From: Bos javanicus
Taxonomy: Eukaryota; Chordata; Mammalia; Artiodactyla; Bovidae
Length of the DNA: 64,000 nt
NCBI RefSeq assembly: GCF_032452875.1
Contig: NC_083873.1
Coordinates: 73,343,987 to 73,407,986 of the forward strand
Direction: 5' to 3'
A model generated the notes under the pieces. That model did not search any database and was not told where the DNA came from. It was given only the letters and a program-made list of their open reading frames with translations. The stretch's first letter is position 1; the number at the start of each line of letters is the position of its first letter. Made by a program: the position numbers and the translations under genes. Positions 10,990 through 22,714 of the stretch are shown here, piece after piece.

Positions 10990-12362
10990 CAGCACTATAC
11001 TAATAATGATAATTACAAGAATTAACATTATTTAAATGGTATAGACATTCAATAAATGATCAGTTTGATAGTCCTCTTCTGATTCATAAACAATTGTTTT
11101 CCATTACTGTCCCTTAGCAAAGAGCCTCCTATCGATCCTGTTGTAAAATGGAGACAGGGCTTTGTATCAATAGTTTTTCAGCACTAAGCAATAAAAAATA
11201 AACTCCAGCTAATTTTAGAAGCATAAAAATTTATTAGAGGAATATTAGAGAGCTCTTGGTATAGTTAGGAGACTGGAGATCCAGACTAAGTGCTTAAAAG
11301 TACAAATTACGCTGAGCCACACTTCCGCCCTGACCTGATGATGAAACTGTTGCTGCCTTCATTGAGTGCCAGCTGCAACAGTTCGCATTTTGCCAACTTT
11401 TCAACCTTATAGCAACTTCTAATGCCACCAAGTAGAGAGACTAGCTTCTCAGTTGAAGTTTGATATTCATGCATGTGATCGGTAGAGTTCAGGTTCATCT
11501 TTATGCCCTGACTTCAAGGGAACCTGGAAAGTGAATGCTTATATTTTCTCACTTCTGGGAAGGAAATCTATTTCTCCTGCTATGAAGACTTATAAAGTGT
11601 AGAATTGCCTCACATAGGAAGAATGCTGAGATGATAAGTGGTTAAAAAGAATGATGATTGTCTAGTCCATGACATCTTTATATAAAGCCCTTTTGAAGAG
11701 CTCTGGCCTCTGGCCTTGTCAGAAAACCAAGTTAAGTGGTCTCTAAATTTGCTCCAAGGATTCTGACTGATGGTATAACACTGTTGTTCAAATAATGGAT
11801 CTCTCAGATGTACTGACATGATCTTGAAGGAAAATTTCCTATACTTATTCGTGTAGTAGTGAATATCAGTAAGTCTATCAGTATAGAGAGAAAAATCTGG
11901 AGTTAATAATAGTATGTTTGACACTAGGACTTGATGCCAGAATGAACATGAGGGATGACCAAATGTTAAGTCTTTTTTATTAAGAAAAGAGGTGATATTT
12001 TTTGTACATTTCATCAATAGATCTAAATGCTCTACTTTTTTTTTAAACTTTCTAAAATGTCAAAGCAGAAGAATGAACATATTATGTTGACCATTGCACT
12101 GAATTTTCTTTATAGGTGGGGTATACCTGATTTGGCAGGAAATTTCTATGTTGTAAACTGCAAAGTTTTCACCCAATTTTAATACCCAGAATTATCCAAC
12201 ATGGTCTCAAAATTTGTTCTCCAGGTAGAACAAGTGATTTTTTTAAGTGATATGTTTTCATTAAATTGACATAGGGAATCTGCCCATTCAACAAAGTTTG
12301 TGCAAAATGGTAGTTGGATTAGAATTGGAGATGCTTCTGTGATTTTTTTTTTTTGTATGTGT
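10990..12362. other. Unassigned sequence, about 1.4 kb
   Basis: No family recognised with confidence. A 135-codon minus-strand frame spans 11610-12017 and a 63-codon minus-strand frame 11307-11498. Neither shows a conserved domain. The block could be an old LTR or retroviral relic, but I cannot support a name. Confidence 0.4.
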
Positions 12363-12537
12363 GTTGTGCTGTGTGCTATGCTCAGTTACTTCAGTCATTT
12401 CTGACTCTTTGTGACCCCATGGACTATAGCCCAGCAGGCTTCTCTGTCCATGGGATTTTCTTGGCAAGAATACTGGAGTGGGTTGCCACGCCCTCCGCCA
12501 GGGGATCTTCCCAACCCAGGGACTGAACCTGAGTAAT
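12363..12537 (-). mobile_element. Bov-tA SINE, head-truncated
   Basis: Minus-strand Bov-A body (CTCAGTTACTTCAGTCATTTC to GGGTTGCCACGCCC) plus the start of the tRNA head (GGGACTGAACCTGAG). The rest of the head is missing. Confidence 0.85.
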
Positions 12538-12846
12538 ATTAAAATGCTTTTAGGATGCTTATTGCAGAGACTTTCTGCTTCTCAAAAGAAATGAAGAGGC
12601 GTTGCTTGGAGATTCCAAATTCTTTAATCTACAGGGAGAGCATAAGCGTTTTCTTTAAGATGACATTGGTAGGTACACATTAGGGTCAGCACCTAAAAAA
12701 AAAATGGAGCTAAGACTGAATAAGCTAGGCTGTGGCAGAAATAGTTAGGTATAAGCAGTGCAGTATAATGATCACAATTACTGAGCAATTATCTGGAACT
12801 CAAGTAGTCAGGACAATGGAACTTCTGTTTGAGTTTGTGTGGCACT
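12538..12846. other. Unassigned sequence
   Basis: Nothing recognised. Confidence 0.55.
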
Positions 12847-12858
12847 GTTGTTATACAC

Positions 12859-13129
12859 CAGGGAAAGCGATGGCACCCCACTCCAGTACTCTTGCCTGGA
12901 GAATCCTATGGACGGAGGAGCCTGGTAGGCTGCAGTCCATGGGGTCGCTAAGAGTCAGACACGACTGAACGACTTCACTTTCACTTTTCACTTTCATGCA
13001 TTGGAGAAGGAAATGGCAACCCACTCCAGTGTTCTTGCCTGGAGAATCCCAGGGACGGGGGAGCCTGGTGGGCTGCCGTCTATGGGGTCGCACAGAGTCG
13101 GACACGACTGACGCGACTTAGCAGCAGCA
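12859..13129 (+). mobile_element. Bov-A2 SINE
   Basis: Two sense Bov-A monomers joined by the TTCACTTTCACTTTTCACTT linker, ending in a CAG run. Target-site duplication GTTGT(T/C)ATACAC at 12847-12858 and 13130-13141, with one mismatch. Confidence 0.93.
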
Positions 13130-13314
13130 GTTGTCATACACAATGTGTTAATACCCATATCAAAAGTTTGGTAGACAGAGCAGTTCATCAGAAACTTTAG
13201 AAAATGACACTATTTAATAGCATCAGCATAGGAAGCAGCAGGTGCTAAGATGAAAAGGACTTTGAAGCTTCTCTGCGTGTACACATGTATGTGTGCCTGC
13301 GTGCTATCTGTCTG

Positions 13315-13378
13315 TATGAGAGACAGACAGACAAACAGAGAGAGAGAGGGAAGGAGAGAGAGGTAGGGAGAGAAGGGT
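13315..13378 (+). repeat. GA/GACA-rich simple repeat
   Basis: Purine-rich run of AGAC and GAGA units, followed by AGGGAGAG units. Confidence 0.85.
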
Positions 13379-15050
13379 GGGGGAATGAGAAAAAAGTGAG
13401 AGTTAAACATTAACAACCTTGTCTTGAAAATCTCTCTCCCACTTAGCTGGTTATGTTATCTTACCCCTTTGACTAATATTACTATTAAAACCAAAAGTAA
13501 AGTAATACTTTTCAGGGAGTGTGCATTGAGAGTTAGTTGTATTCAGGCATGTGAGAGTAGTTAGAATAATTGGGTAAATACTGGATGGTCAATAAATATT
13601 GAATCTTGAATGCTATATTATTATATATAGCTGCTATTATATATCTGTTCTGATTGATCAGTGCCTCTTATGGACAGGTAGGTAAACATTCTGAATATTA
13701 CCTGATTATTGAAATAAATTTTAACATTTTATTTCATTTTTATTTCTAAGAATTAAAGCATTCCAAAAGATATTCAGAGTTGCTGCCTAAGTCAATGAAC
13801 TTTTTCTAGAAATAAACCAAATGTTTTCCTCCTGACAGGCTGTGTTTCTCTTTCTCTGTCTTCTCACAGTCCATTTGTCTTAATACCTAGACATTCTTAT
13901 TATATTTGAGCTTTTTCTGGAAAGTCCAGCAGCTGTTTCTACAAAGGTTCCCATTGCATACTGACCTCCTCTGTGAAATGCAGTTGAATTATTTATGTGT
14001 GCCATGCTTCACAAAATGGAGAGCAAGAGGGGCCACTAATATTCACTCCCCAATTGGTAGAAGTCAGTAGGAAGAAAAAAGGTAGCCCAAATAAATTACT
14101 TAGTAGAATGAAAATCAATGACATCTTTTATCAAACGCTGTTAGCTCAGGCCTCCAAGTGTCAGGAAGAAGACATCTAAAACATTTGGCCCACTCAAGTG
14201 AAGGACAAAAAAAATGTTCTTTTCAGGGGCACCAAGGCCAAGGGAACTCTGGTTAGATAAAATCAGGCGTAAGATGCTGACTGGAGTTGAAGTCCTGCAA
14301 TTCCTCTGATTAGTCACATGGATGAGCCCAATAAGAACTCAAGTCCTAATGACAGAGCCTTTAGTCGGGCTGTTTGCTTTTGGAGGTAATAGATCGAAAG
14401 CTCATGAAGTCTTAGAAATTAAGAACAGCACGGAAGTGATTTTGTCGATTTGCGGTGGAATTTGAAAAAAAAATAAATCTTCTCTGAAGGATAATGGCTT
14501 CTTCTTTCCCTTTTCTCTGTAGATATTTATTTACTTATTATGGAATAGAAACCCATAGAGTTATTATTTTTTTTAAAGATCTGAAGATTCTCTGTAGCAC
14601 AAAAACTCAATCACAGCTAATGCCCTAAGCAAACAAAAGGTGAAAGTTTTGAGTTCCTATTCATTTCTTTCAAGATTTTGAACTACAACTTCGAAGTATT
14701 AATTACAGTCAAGTTGGATGAAACTGAAGGGCAAATCATTGTGTTGTTTCAATTTCATAAGGGACGAAGGTTTCCATGAGAATTTAATTTTCTTTCTTCT
14801 GCAGGTTAGGTTGCTATCGGTATACAGTGGATTCAGGTAACATGAGCTTATTTTATTTATTTTTTCCCCTTGAATGAGTTTTGCAAAGTTGCCTCAGAGA
14901 ATTTCCAAATTGAAGGGGAGAGATGCGGATTGGTAGTTTTTCTAGACAGTGATGCCATACACAGGGATTGTGGATGGATCAACACAAGTCTTTTGCCACT
15001 CATGGGAAATAATTTAAAAGTGCACGCTTCACCAATGGTCAGGAGCATTA
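13379..15050. other. Unassigned sequence, about 1.7 kb
   Basis: No repeat family or exon recognised. Frames at 13997-14179 and 14857-15106 have no supporting motif. Confidence 0.45.
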
Positions 15051-15141
15051 ACTTCATAAGAAGTTATATAAGAAAGGTAGAACATTATGCTTATATAACT
15101 TCATAAGAAGTTATATAAGAAAGGTAGAACATTATGCTTAT
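15051..15141 (+). repeat. 47-bp tandem duplication
   Basis: The unit beginning ACTTCATAAGAAGTTATATA starts at 15051 and again at 15098. The copies are identical over at least 43 bp, then end at 15140. The unit itself contains CTTCATAAGAAG, a small dyad. Confidence 0.97.
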
Positions 15142-15648
15142 TTCTCAACTTTGCTATTAATTCTTTGTTACCTTGGGCAAGCCATCTGGGGAAAAGAATT
15201 TAATAATAAAAAGAGGTATGTGTTCTTCCTTTCCTAAGCTGGCCGAAGGCTTATTTCACTGCTTGAGTTACTCTAACCGCTAAAAAACAATTCAAGCTCT
15301 GTGCTTCTGCCCAATTTACATTGTGCTTGAAACCAGAATTTAAAAGAATCTACTTACTATGCTTGTTTTAATTTTTGCTTGATATTTTGAGGCCCAAATT
15401 TATGCAATTATACTTTAAGGCTGTAAACTTATAAAGTTGATTTCTTAAAATATATTTCATCATATACATATTCTGTGTGTCATAATGCATTATGTTGGGG
15501 TATGTGTATTCCTTTTCCTGAGTAGTATTCTCATTTCTTCTCTTTTTATGATTTAGAATTCCTTAAAATTAATTAGGAAATATTTACAGTGCATTTTTAT
15601 GGAGAGAGAATCCAGACTTCTTTTGGCTTCTCAAAATAGAGTATAACC
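15142..15648. other. Unassigned sequence
   Basis: Nothing recognised. Confidence 0.5.
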
Positions 15649-15656
15649 TCCTCCCT

Positions 15657-16031
15657 CAGTTCAGTTCAGTTCAGTTGCTCAGTTGTGTCTGACTCTTTGA
15701 GACCCCAGGGACCGCAGCACACCAGGCCTCCCTATCCATCACCAGCTCCCAGGGTTTAGTCAAACTCATGTCCATTGAGTTGGTGATGCCATCCAACCAT
15801 CTTATCTTCCATCATCCCCTTCTCCTCCTTCCCTCAATCTTTCCCAGCATGAGGGTCTTTTCAAATGAGTCAGTTCTTCGCATCAGGTGGCCAAAGTATT
15901 GGAGTTTCAGCTTCAACATCAGTCCTTCCAGTGAACACTCAGGACTGATCTCCTTTAGGATGGACTTGTTGGATCTCCTTGCAGTCCAACAGAATCTCAA
16001 GATTCTTCTCCAACACCACAGTTCAAAAGCA
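15657..16031 (-). mobile_element. BovB LINE 3' fragment
   Basis: Antisense BovB terminus starting with CAGTTCAGTTCAGTTCAG and extending 375 bp into the post-RT region. An 8-bp target-site duplication, TCCTCCCT, lies at 15649-15656 and 16032-16039. Confidence 0.92.
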
Positions 16032-16206
16032 TCCTCCCTACCTGCTTATTAACCACTGCTTTCTTTATATTCTGTCTGGACAGTTTCATCCTTTCCAGAG
16101 TCTCAGTTACCAACTAATGCCTAGTTCAAGTGATTGTCATGCAAGGCAATAAATAAATGATCTTTTAATACATATATGGAAAAAAATAAGAGCTTCAGTA
16201 TTATTG

Positions 16207-16424
16207 GGGCTTCCCAGGTGGTGCTAGTGGTCAAGAACCTGCCTGCTGATGCAGGAGACATAAGAGATAAGGGTTCAAACCCTGGGTCGGGAAGATCCCC
16301 TGAAGGAGGGCATAGCAATCCACCCCAGTATTCCTGCCTGGAGAATCTCATGGACAGGGGAGCCTGGTGGGCTACTGTCCATAAGGTTGCAAAAAGTTGG
16401 ACAAGACTGATGCAACTTAGCAGA
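16207..16424 (+). mobile_element. Bov-tA SINE, full length
   Basis: Sense Bov-tA from GGGCTTCCCAGGTGG to GATGCAACTTAGCAG. Perfect 11-bp target-site duplication CAGTATTATTG at 16196-16206 and 16425-16435. Confidence 0.95.
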
Positions 16425-16659
16425 CAGTATTATTGTTAGGAATTTCATATTATTCTGATATAAATGTTAAAATAGTTCAGACTGGATAGTAATGCAGTGA
16501 TGTTGTTTTAAAAAAAGAATTCTTTTTCAGTGTATTAATCTGAATAAGATGTAAGTTTTCTATTTTAGAAGTGACTTTAGAAGGGCATGTTCTTTTACCT
16601 GTTACTGAATGAATCTATTTACAGACACCTGCCTATATAGAGTAAAATATATTTGATAT

Positions 16660-17535
16660 TTTTATTTTACTGTGAAAAGAACACTTAAAATGGGATATAC
16701 TGTTTCAACACTTTTTTGAGTGTACAGTATATTATCATTGACTATAATGTTACGTTGTACTGCAGATCTCTAGAGCCTGTACATCTTTCTTACTGAACTT
16801 TATGGGCATTAAGTAATAACCTCCCATTTTCTCCCATTGTTCCCTAGATCCTGACAACCACTATTCTACTCTTTGATTCTATGAATTTGACTATTGTAGA
16901 AAGTTTCTTGGGTTTCTGTGGTTGCTCAAGATGGTAAATAATCTGCCTGCAATGAGGGAGACCTGGGTTTGATCCCTCGGTTGGGAAGATCCCCCAGAGA
17001 AGGGAACTGTACTCACTCCAGTATTCTTGCCTGGAGAATTCTGTGTACAGAGGAGCCTGGCAGGCTACAGTCCATGGGGTCACAGAGTCGGACATACCGA
17101 TCGACTAACACTTTCATCATTTTATATTAGTTAAATTATGTGATGTTTCTTCTTCTCTGACTGGCTTATTTCACTTAGCATAAAATCCTCAAGGTTCATT
17201 CATCTTGTTACATATTGCAAAATTTGTTCTACTGTATGTACCTACCACATTTTCTTTATCCATTCTTCTGTTGACGGAAATTAAGGTGGTTTCCACATTT
17301 AGGCTACTGTGATTAGGGCCGCAATGAATATAGGATTGCCGACATCTCTTTGAGATCCTGATTTAAATTCTTTTGGATAAATAGAAGTGGAATTGCTGAG
17401 TCATACGGTCGTCCCATTTTTAATTTTGTAAGGAACCTGCATGCTGTTTTCCACAGCAGCTGCACCTTTTTGCATTCCCACCAACAGTGCGTGAGTGTTC
17501 CTATTTCTCTACATCCTTGACAACACTTATTGTCT
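16660..17535 (-). mobile_element. Old L1, 3' part antisense (interrupted by SINE)
   Basis: Antisense 3' part of an old mammalian L1: TTTTGAGTGTACAGTAT, CCATTCTTCTGTTGACGG, GGAATTGCTGAGTCATACGG and CATTCCCACCAACAGTG. A Bov-tA at 16911-17116 splits it. At about 17535 the L1 sequence flips orientation. Confidence 0.8.
16911..17116 (+). mobile_element. Bov-tA SINE nested in old L1
   Basis: Sense Bov-tA: GGTAAATAATCTGCCTGC, GGTTTGATCCCTCGGTTGGG, Bov-A body, end GACTAACACTTTCATCA. Antisense L1 flanks it on both sides. Confidence 0.9.
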
Positions 17536-17775
17536 TTTGTTTTAATCTCTAAAATATATAAGACATTTCTACAATTTTATAATAAAACAAAATAAAAAAA
17601 ACCCAAACTAGTAACCTGATTAAAAAATTGGCTAAAATTTTGAATATACATATATCTCCAAAGCAGACATTCAAATGGCCAACATGTAGATGAACTCATC
17701 TTCACTAAACATCAGGGAAATTCAAATCAAAATATCATCTTATCAGTTAGGATGATTATTATTAAAGTATTTGTA
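17536..17775 (+). mobile_element. Inverted 5' segment of the old L1
   Basis: Sense L1 ORF2 sequence: ATATATAAGACATTTCTAC, CCTGATTAAAAAATTGGC, TCCAAAGCAGACATTC, AAATGGCCAACATGTAG, GGAAATTCAAATCAAAAT, AGTTAGGATGATTATTA. It ends in the ORF2 sequence at the point where the antisense part (17535 leftwards) begins, as expected for a 5'-inverted L1. Confidence 0.75.
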
Positions 17776-17801
17776 TGATATTTAAGCAAACATTACAGTT
17801 T

Positions 17802-17845
17802 GCTTGCATACAGTTCTGCACTGCAGTCTGCTTGCATACAGTTCT
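17802..17845 (+). repeat. 28-bp tandem direct repeat
   Basis: GCTTGCATACAGTTCT occurs at 17802 and again at 17830, a 28-bp period. Confidence 0.85.
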
Positions 17846-17910
17846 CGGGACTCAGTGGGGAAGAAATCAGTGGGTCAGAGAAGCAAACTGAGGGATTCTC
17901 ACTTTTCCAA

Positions 17911-18155
17911 GTTCACCCTACTCCAGTACTCTTGCCTGGAAAATCCCATGGACAGAGGAGCCTGGAAGGCTGCAGTCCATGGGGTCGTTGAGTGACTTCG
18001 TTTTCACTTTTCACTTTCATGCATTGGAGAAGGAAATGGCAACCCACTCCAGTGTTCTTGCCTGGAGAATCCCAGGGACGGGGAGCCTGGTGGGCTGCCG
18101 TCTATGGGGTTGCACAGAGTCAGACACGACTGAAGCGACTTAGCAGTAGCAGCAA
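17911..18155 (+). mobile_element. Bov-A2 SINE
   Basis: Two sense Bov-A monomers with the TTTTCACTTTTCACTTTCAT linker. The 5' end is slightly eroded; the 3' end is GACTTAGCAGTAGCAGCA. Confidence 0.9.
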
Positions 18156-18392
18156 AGGAGGAGTTCCTATAGATAAAGACCATTGTTCAATAGCCATAAG
18201 TTCTCAGACTATTTGGTCTTTTCCTTTCCAAATATGGTATATTCAGCTCTTCTTTCATGGTCTCCCAAATGTGATAAAACAGATATATAATCTGTTCCCT
18301 TAATATGTCCCTGGCACTAAGTTTTATAGGGCTAGATCAGCATAAACAAACTCATGAGCATACCAAAGCAGATCAAGAATGGCCCAGTATTC

Positions 18393-18617
18393 ATGTTTAT
18401 GCCAAGTCACTTTAGTTGTTTCCAATTCTTTGCAACCCCTTGGACTGTAGTCTGTCAGGCTCCTCTGTCCATGGGATTCTCCAGCAAGAATACTGGAGTG
18501 GGTTGTCATATCCTCTTCTGGTGGATCTTCCCAACCCAGGGATCAAACCCATATCCCTTAAGGCCTCCTGCTTTGGCAGGCAGGTTCTTTACCACTAGCA
18601 CAGACTGGGAAGCCCCA
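18393..18617 (-). mobile_element. Bov-tA SINE
   Basis: Minus-strand Bov-tA, body at left (GCCAAGTCACTTTAGTTG) and tRNA-derived head at right (TTCTTTACCACTAGCACAG ... GGGAAGCCCC). Confidence 0.9.
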
Positions 18618-18866
18618 AGCATTCATAAAGCTCATCATTTATTTTGAAACATAAGATTGGAAGTTATTTACTCACTTAACATTTCAATGTTAGTGATAGT
18701 CAAACTACTCTCCACAGATTACGTCAGCAAACTTCATACCAGTAGTCTATGGGCTTAAGTATCGTGGCGAATAGACTGATAGCCAGAGAATGTCTCATCA
18801 CACAGTATTAATATTATGGGCTTATAGTAGGTTTCACATAGGCTGGGGGATATTCAGAGAACAATC
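18618..18866. other. Unassigned sequence
   Basis: Nothing recognised between the SINE and the L1 target site. Confidence 0.55.
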
Positions 18867-18881
18867 AAGAAAGTTATTAAG

Positions 18882-20082
18882 AGGATCCTCTATGACCCAC
18901 CTCCCAGAATATTGGAAATAAAAGCAAAAATAAACAAATGGGACCTAATTAAACTTAAAAGTTTCTGCACATCAAAGGAAACTATTAGCAAGGTGAAAAG
19001 ACAGCCTTCAGAATGGGAGAAAATAATAGCAAATGAAGCAATTGACAAACAACTAATCTCAAAAATATACAAGCAACTCCTACAGCTCAACTCCAGAAAA
19101 ATAAACGACCCAATCAAAAAATGGGCCAAAGAACTAAATAGACATTTCTCCAAAGAAGACATACAGATGGCTAACAAACACATGAAAAGATGCTCAACAT
19201 CACTCATTATCAGAGAAATGCAAATCAAAACCACTATGAGGTACCATTTCACACCAGTCAGAATGGCTGCGATCCAAAAGTCTACAAATAATAAATGCTG
19301 GAGAGGGTGTGGAGAAAAGGGAACCCTCTTACACTGTTGGTGGGAATGCAAACTAGTACAGCCACTATGGAGAACAGTGTGGAGATTCCTTAAAAAACTG
19401 GAAATAGAACTGCCTTATGATCCAGCAATCCCACTGCTGGGCATACACACTGAGGAAACCAGAAGGGAAAGAGACACGTGTACCCCAATGTTCATCGCAG
19501 CACTGTTTATAATAGCCAGGACATGGAAACAACCTAGATGTCCATCAGCAGATGAATGGATAAGAAATCAGTGGTACATATACACAATGGAGTATTACTC
19601 AGCCATTAAAAAGAATACATTTGAATCAGTTCTAATGAGATGGATGAAACTGGAGCCTATTATACAGAGTGAAGTAAGCCAGAAGGAAAAACATAAATAC
19701 AGTATACTAACGCATATATATGGAATTTAGAAAGATGGTAACAATAACCTGGTGTACGAGACAGCAAAAGAGACACTGATGTACAGAACAGTCTTATGGA
19801 CTCTGTGGGAGAGGGAGAGGGTGGGAAGATTTGGGAGAATGGCATTGAAACATGTAAAATATCATGTAAGAAACGAGTTGCCAGTCCAGGTTCGATGCAC
19901 GATACTGGATGCTTGGGGCTAGTGCACTGGGACGGCCCAGAGGGATGGTATGGGGAGGGAGGAGGGAGGAGGGTTCAGGATGGGGAACACATGTATACCT
20001 GTGGCGGATTCATTTTGATATTTGGCAAAACTAATACAATTATGTAAAGTTTAAAAATAAAATAAAATTAGAAAAAAAAAAA
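18882..20082 (+). mobile_element. Young 5'-truncated ruminant L1, 1.2 kb
   Basis: Sense L1 from within the ORF2 3' third through the whole 3'UTR to an AAAAT-rich and A tail. A perfect 15-bp target-site duplication, AAGAAAGTTATTAAG, lies at 18867-18881 and 20083-20097. The ORF2 C-terminal frame is still open, which suggests a recent insertion. The 3' ~820 bp is nearly identical to the copy at 23121. Confidence 0.96.
18909..19730 (+). pseudogene. L1 ORF2p C-terminal fragment, frame open
   Basis: About 273 codons of the L1 ORF2 C-terminus, open to the natural stop at 19728-19730. The family protein is endonuclease plus reverse transcriptase; neither catalytic domain is in this piece. What remains is the C-terminal region. 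It includes the conserved cysteine-rich motif CX3CX7HX4C: numbering from the TTG codon at 18912, C129, C133, H141 and C146 in CWRGCGEKGTLLHCWWEC. An IAANEAID/IYKQLLQLN-like stretch lies upstream of it. There is no native start codon because the element is 5'-truncated. It is not expected to be expressed or active. Confidence 0.9.
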
Positions 20083-20097
20083 AAGAAAGTTATTAAG

Positions 20098-20469
20098 GCA
20101 AGCAGTCAACTTGGTTGGCCTGCATTGTATTTTCTTGACCTCTCATTTTCTGCCTTTTTTGTCACTTTCTGTACACCTCACATATTCTTTACCTTCTCTA
20201 ATAGCATTTTATTATTGGAAACAGTTCTCATTGGTAATAAAGATATATTATTAGGGCTTATTAAATTTTTTCCTTATAATCTTTAATTTTTATTACTAAG
20301 GATTTAAGTGAATTTTTTATCTAAAATTGCAGCTAAAACTATTTTTACTTTGAAGCATTTCCTGAACTCTAAAGCAGAGGTATTTATTCCAACTATGATT
20401 TTGCAAGATTTTGAAAGTATGAGTATTAGAACACTCATTACATGCATTATGGTTATTTTTTATATTTGA
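20098..20469. other. Unassigned AT-rich sequence
   Basis: Nothing recognised. Confidence 0.5.
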
Positions 20470-20585
20470 CATCACAACCCTAATGTAATCCCCATGAAGG
20501 TAGATGATGTATTTTATTCATTTCTGTATTTTTCTCAGTTCCTGACAGTATATGTTCAGTAAATATTTACTTAATAAATAATAGA
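20470..20585 (+). mobile_element. L2 LINE 3' end
   Basis: CCCCATGAAGGTAGATGATG, TTCATTTCTGTATTTTTCTC, CAGTTCCTGACAGTATATG and TCAGTAAATATTTACTTAA track the L2 terminus. Confidence 0.6.
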
Positions 20586-20759
20586 TAACTAAATTCATGA
20601 AGATGTGATTTCTATGTTTCTCAGGTCATCATGAACAGTATCATGATCATTGCAAGCAGTCAATAAATATATGAGGAATTATTGAAATACTTTGTGAGTA
20701 GCTCTTTAATTGATTGAAACCCTACCTGCAATGATTGTTCCTTGAGTCTTCTATTTGTA

Positions 20760-21005
20760 GGCAGAGGGAGGCAATAGAAAAAGTGCTGTCCTAAGAATTG
20801 ATTTTTAGCTTTAGCTGGAAATTTTTTTTTTTTTTTTAGTATTATTTTGGGCAGTTCATTTTAATGTTTACAACCTTCAGTGTCCTCCTGCTAAAATGAA
20901 GATAAGAACTGCCCTGCACTCTTTACTGGGTGGGTTGTGTTGAGAATGAAATGGGATACTCTCTTTTGTAAATAAAGGAGCCCTATAAATGTAAGTGATA
21001 AATTG
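20760..21005 (+). mobile_element. MIR SINE with poly-T insert
   Basis: Sense MIR: GGGCAGTTCATTTTAATG, CTCCTGCTAAAATGAAGATAAG, GTGGGTTGTGTTGAGAATG, CCTATAAATGTAAGTG. A run of 17 T at about 20823-20839 interrupts the left part. Confidence 0.65.
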
Positions 21006-21241
21006 GAATATTGGGTCTGCAATTTTGGTCTACCAAGATTAACTTTCTCCATTCAAAACGATTTGAAAGATGTATTTTTGCGGTGGTCAAACCAATTAGG
21101 AATGTAGATGAACCCTTTTTTTTGAGGTTTGAAAGTACATTTTATTCAATATTAACAAAATATTTTATGAACACACAAAAATATTGTGATAAATTTAAGA
21201 AAAAATTTTAAAAGATAAGTGCGCTAAAATATAAACATTCT

Positions 21242-21513
21242 GCTGCTGCTAAGTCATTTCAGTCGTGTCCGACTCTGTGTGACCCCATAGACGTCAGCCC
21301 ACGAGGCTCCCCCATCCCTGGGATTCTCCAGGCAAGAACACTGGAGTGGGTTGCCATTTCCTTCTCCAATGCAGGAAAGTGAAAAGTGAGAGTGAAGTCG
21401 CTCAGTCGTGTCTGACTCTTAGTGACCCCATGGACTGCAGCCCACCAAGCTCCTTCGTCCATGACATTTTCCAGGCAAGAGTACTGGAGTGGGTTGCTAT
21501 TGCCTTCTCATGG
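21242..21513 (-). mobile_element. Bov-A2 SINE
   Basis: Two minus-strand Bov-A monomers with the GTGAAAAGTGAGAGTGAAG linker. The CAG-repeat end, TGCTGCTGC, is at the left. Short flanking duplication CATTCT at 21236-21241 and 21514-21519. Confidence 0.92.
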
Positions 21514-21519
21514 CATTCT

Positions 21520-22714
21520 AACTCATGATAAATTATGCATTCTAGGGAAGTGTTATAAAAATTAGACATGTCTACATATTTCTTCTCCAGCCAGAAGTGA
21601 TAATCAGGAGTTCTTTATGTAAAATAAGTTAAATTCCTAAATTCCAGATTCATAGCTATATTGGAGGTAATTTGATTTTTTAGCAAAACATAAGCACCAA
21701 ACTCCAGGTTCAACACTTTGCTGTATCAGAATGTCTGTTTCTTTAGCAACTTTTACCCTTTATAAGGATTTTGAATGTTCACATTCAGAATTATCTTCAA
21801 GTCACAAGAGCAACTCTCTATAGACCCCATTAAATTATATTCATCAGTTATCCCAATATTAAAGTTTAATTAAAATTTTAAATAAAATTAACACAAAATT
21901 TGAAGCAAACATGTAAGTGTATGTTTTCCTAGAAATTTCTTAAAGGCCAGGCATGAGAGCTACAGTAATTAAAGACTTATCAGTAACCTGTTTAAGTTGA
22001 GCATCTAACATAGACATTTAATTTAGGTTAGTACTTAACATAACTACACTGGAACTGACTATTAGAATATCTGCTCGTTATTAAAAATAATAGCTGGAAA
22101 ATTAACATTTAACAATTTTGATGAAACATGCTCAGTATTCAAGTAGATATTTCCCCCCAAATATGTGTAAATACATATTTAGTAAAGGCCCCTATCTTCT
22201 TATAAAAAATCCTACTAATGTTTTCAGTAAATTAAGGAAATTTGTTAATATAATAGAAAGTACCAGAATAGCAGTTATAGAGTGTGCTATTGAAAAGAAT
22301 ATTTAAGAGAGCATTTAGACGTTCAGTGATATTGTCGTTGGTTTCAGTGGGTATATTACAAATCTAATAAATGCCAATTTGAGCATTTAATCAATAGTTA
22401 TTGGACATCTATTGGATACTACTATACTAAAGGCATATAGATAATACCATGGGTCATTTTACAAGATTGTAAAGTGTATTTTATTTGCTTTTAAATGCTC
22501 GCACTAAAATAGGAGGGAGTGCAAAGTAGAAAGCTATAAGAACCAAAATAGTTCAGATTATTAGAAAAAATTAAAAATTACATCTGACTGGAATAACTGA
22601 AGGAAATTCTATGAAAAAGCACTTAACTAGCCCTTGAAGGATAAAATATCAGATAATATAAAAACTGAGATGAAAAGCTAACTAGATATACAATAATATA
22701 TTTAGATGCTTCTT
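21520..22714. other. Unassigned AT-rich sequence, about 1.2 kb
   Basis: No repeat or gene recognised. A 62-codon frame at 22118-22306 has no support. Confidence 0.5.

Noticed and set aside
11610..12017. 135-codon minus-strand frame
   Set aside because: No conserved domain or codon pattern, and no splice-bounded context; length alone in AT-rich DNA is not evidence.
18890..19351. 153-codon minus-strand open frame
   Set aside because: Antisense shadow of the L1 ORF2 C-terminus at 18909-19730.
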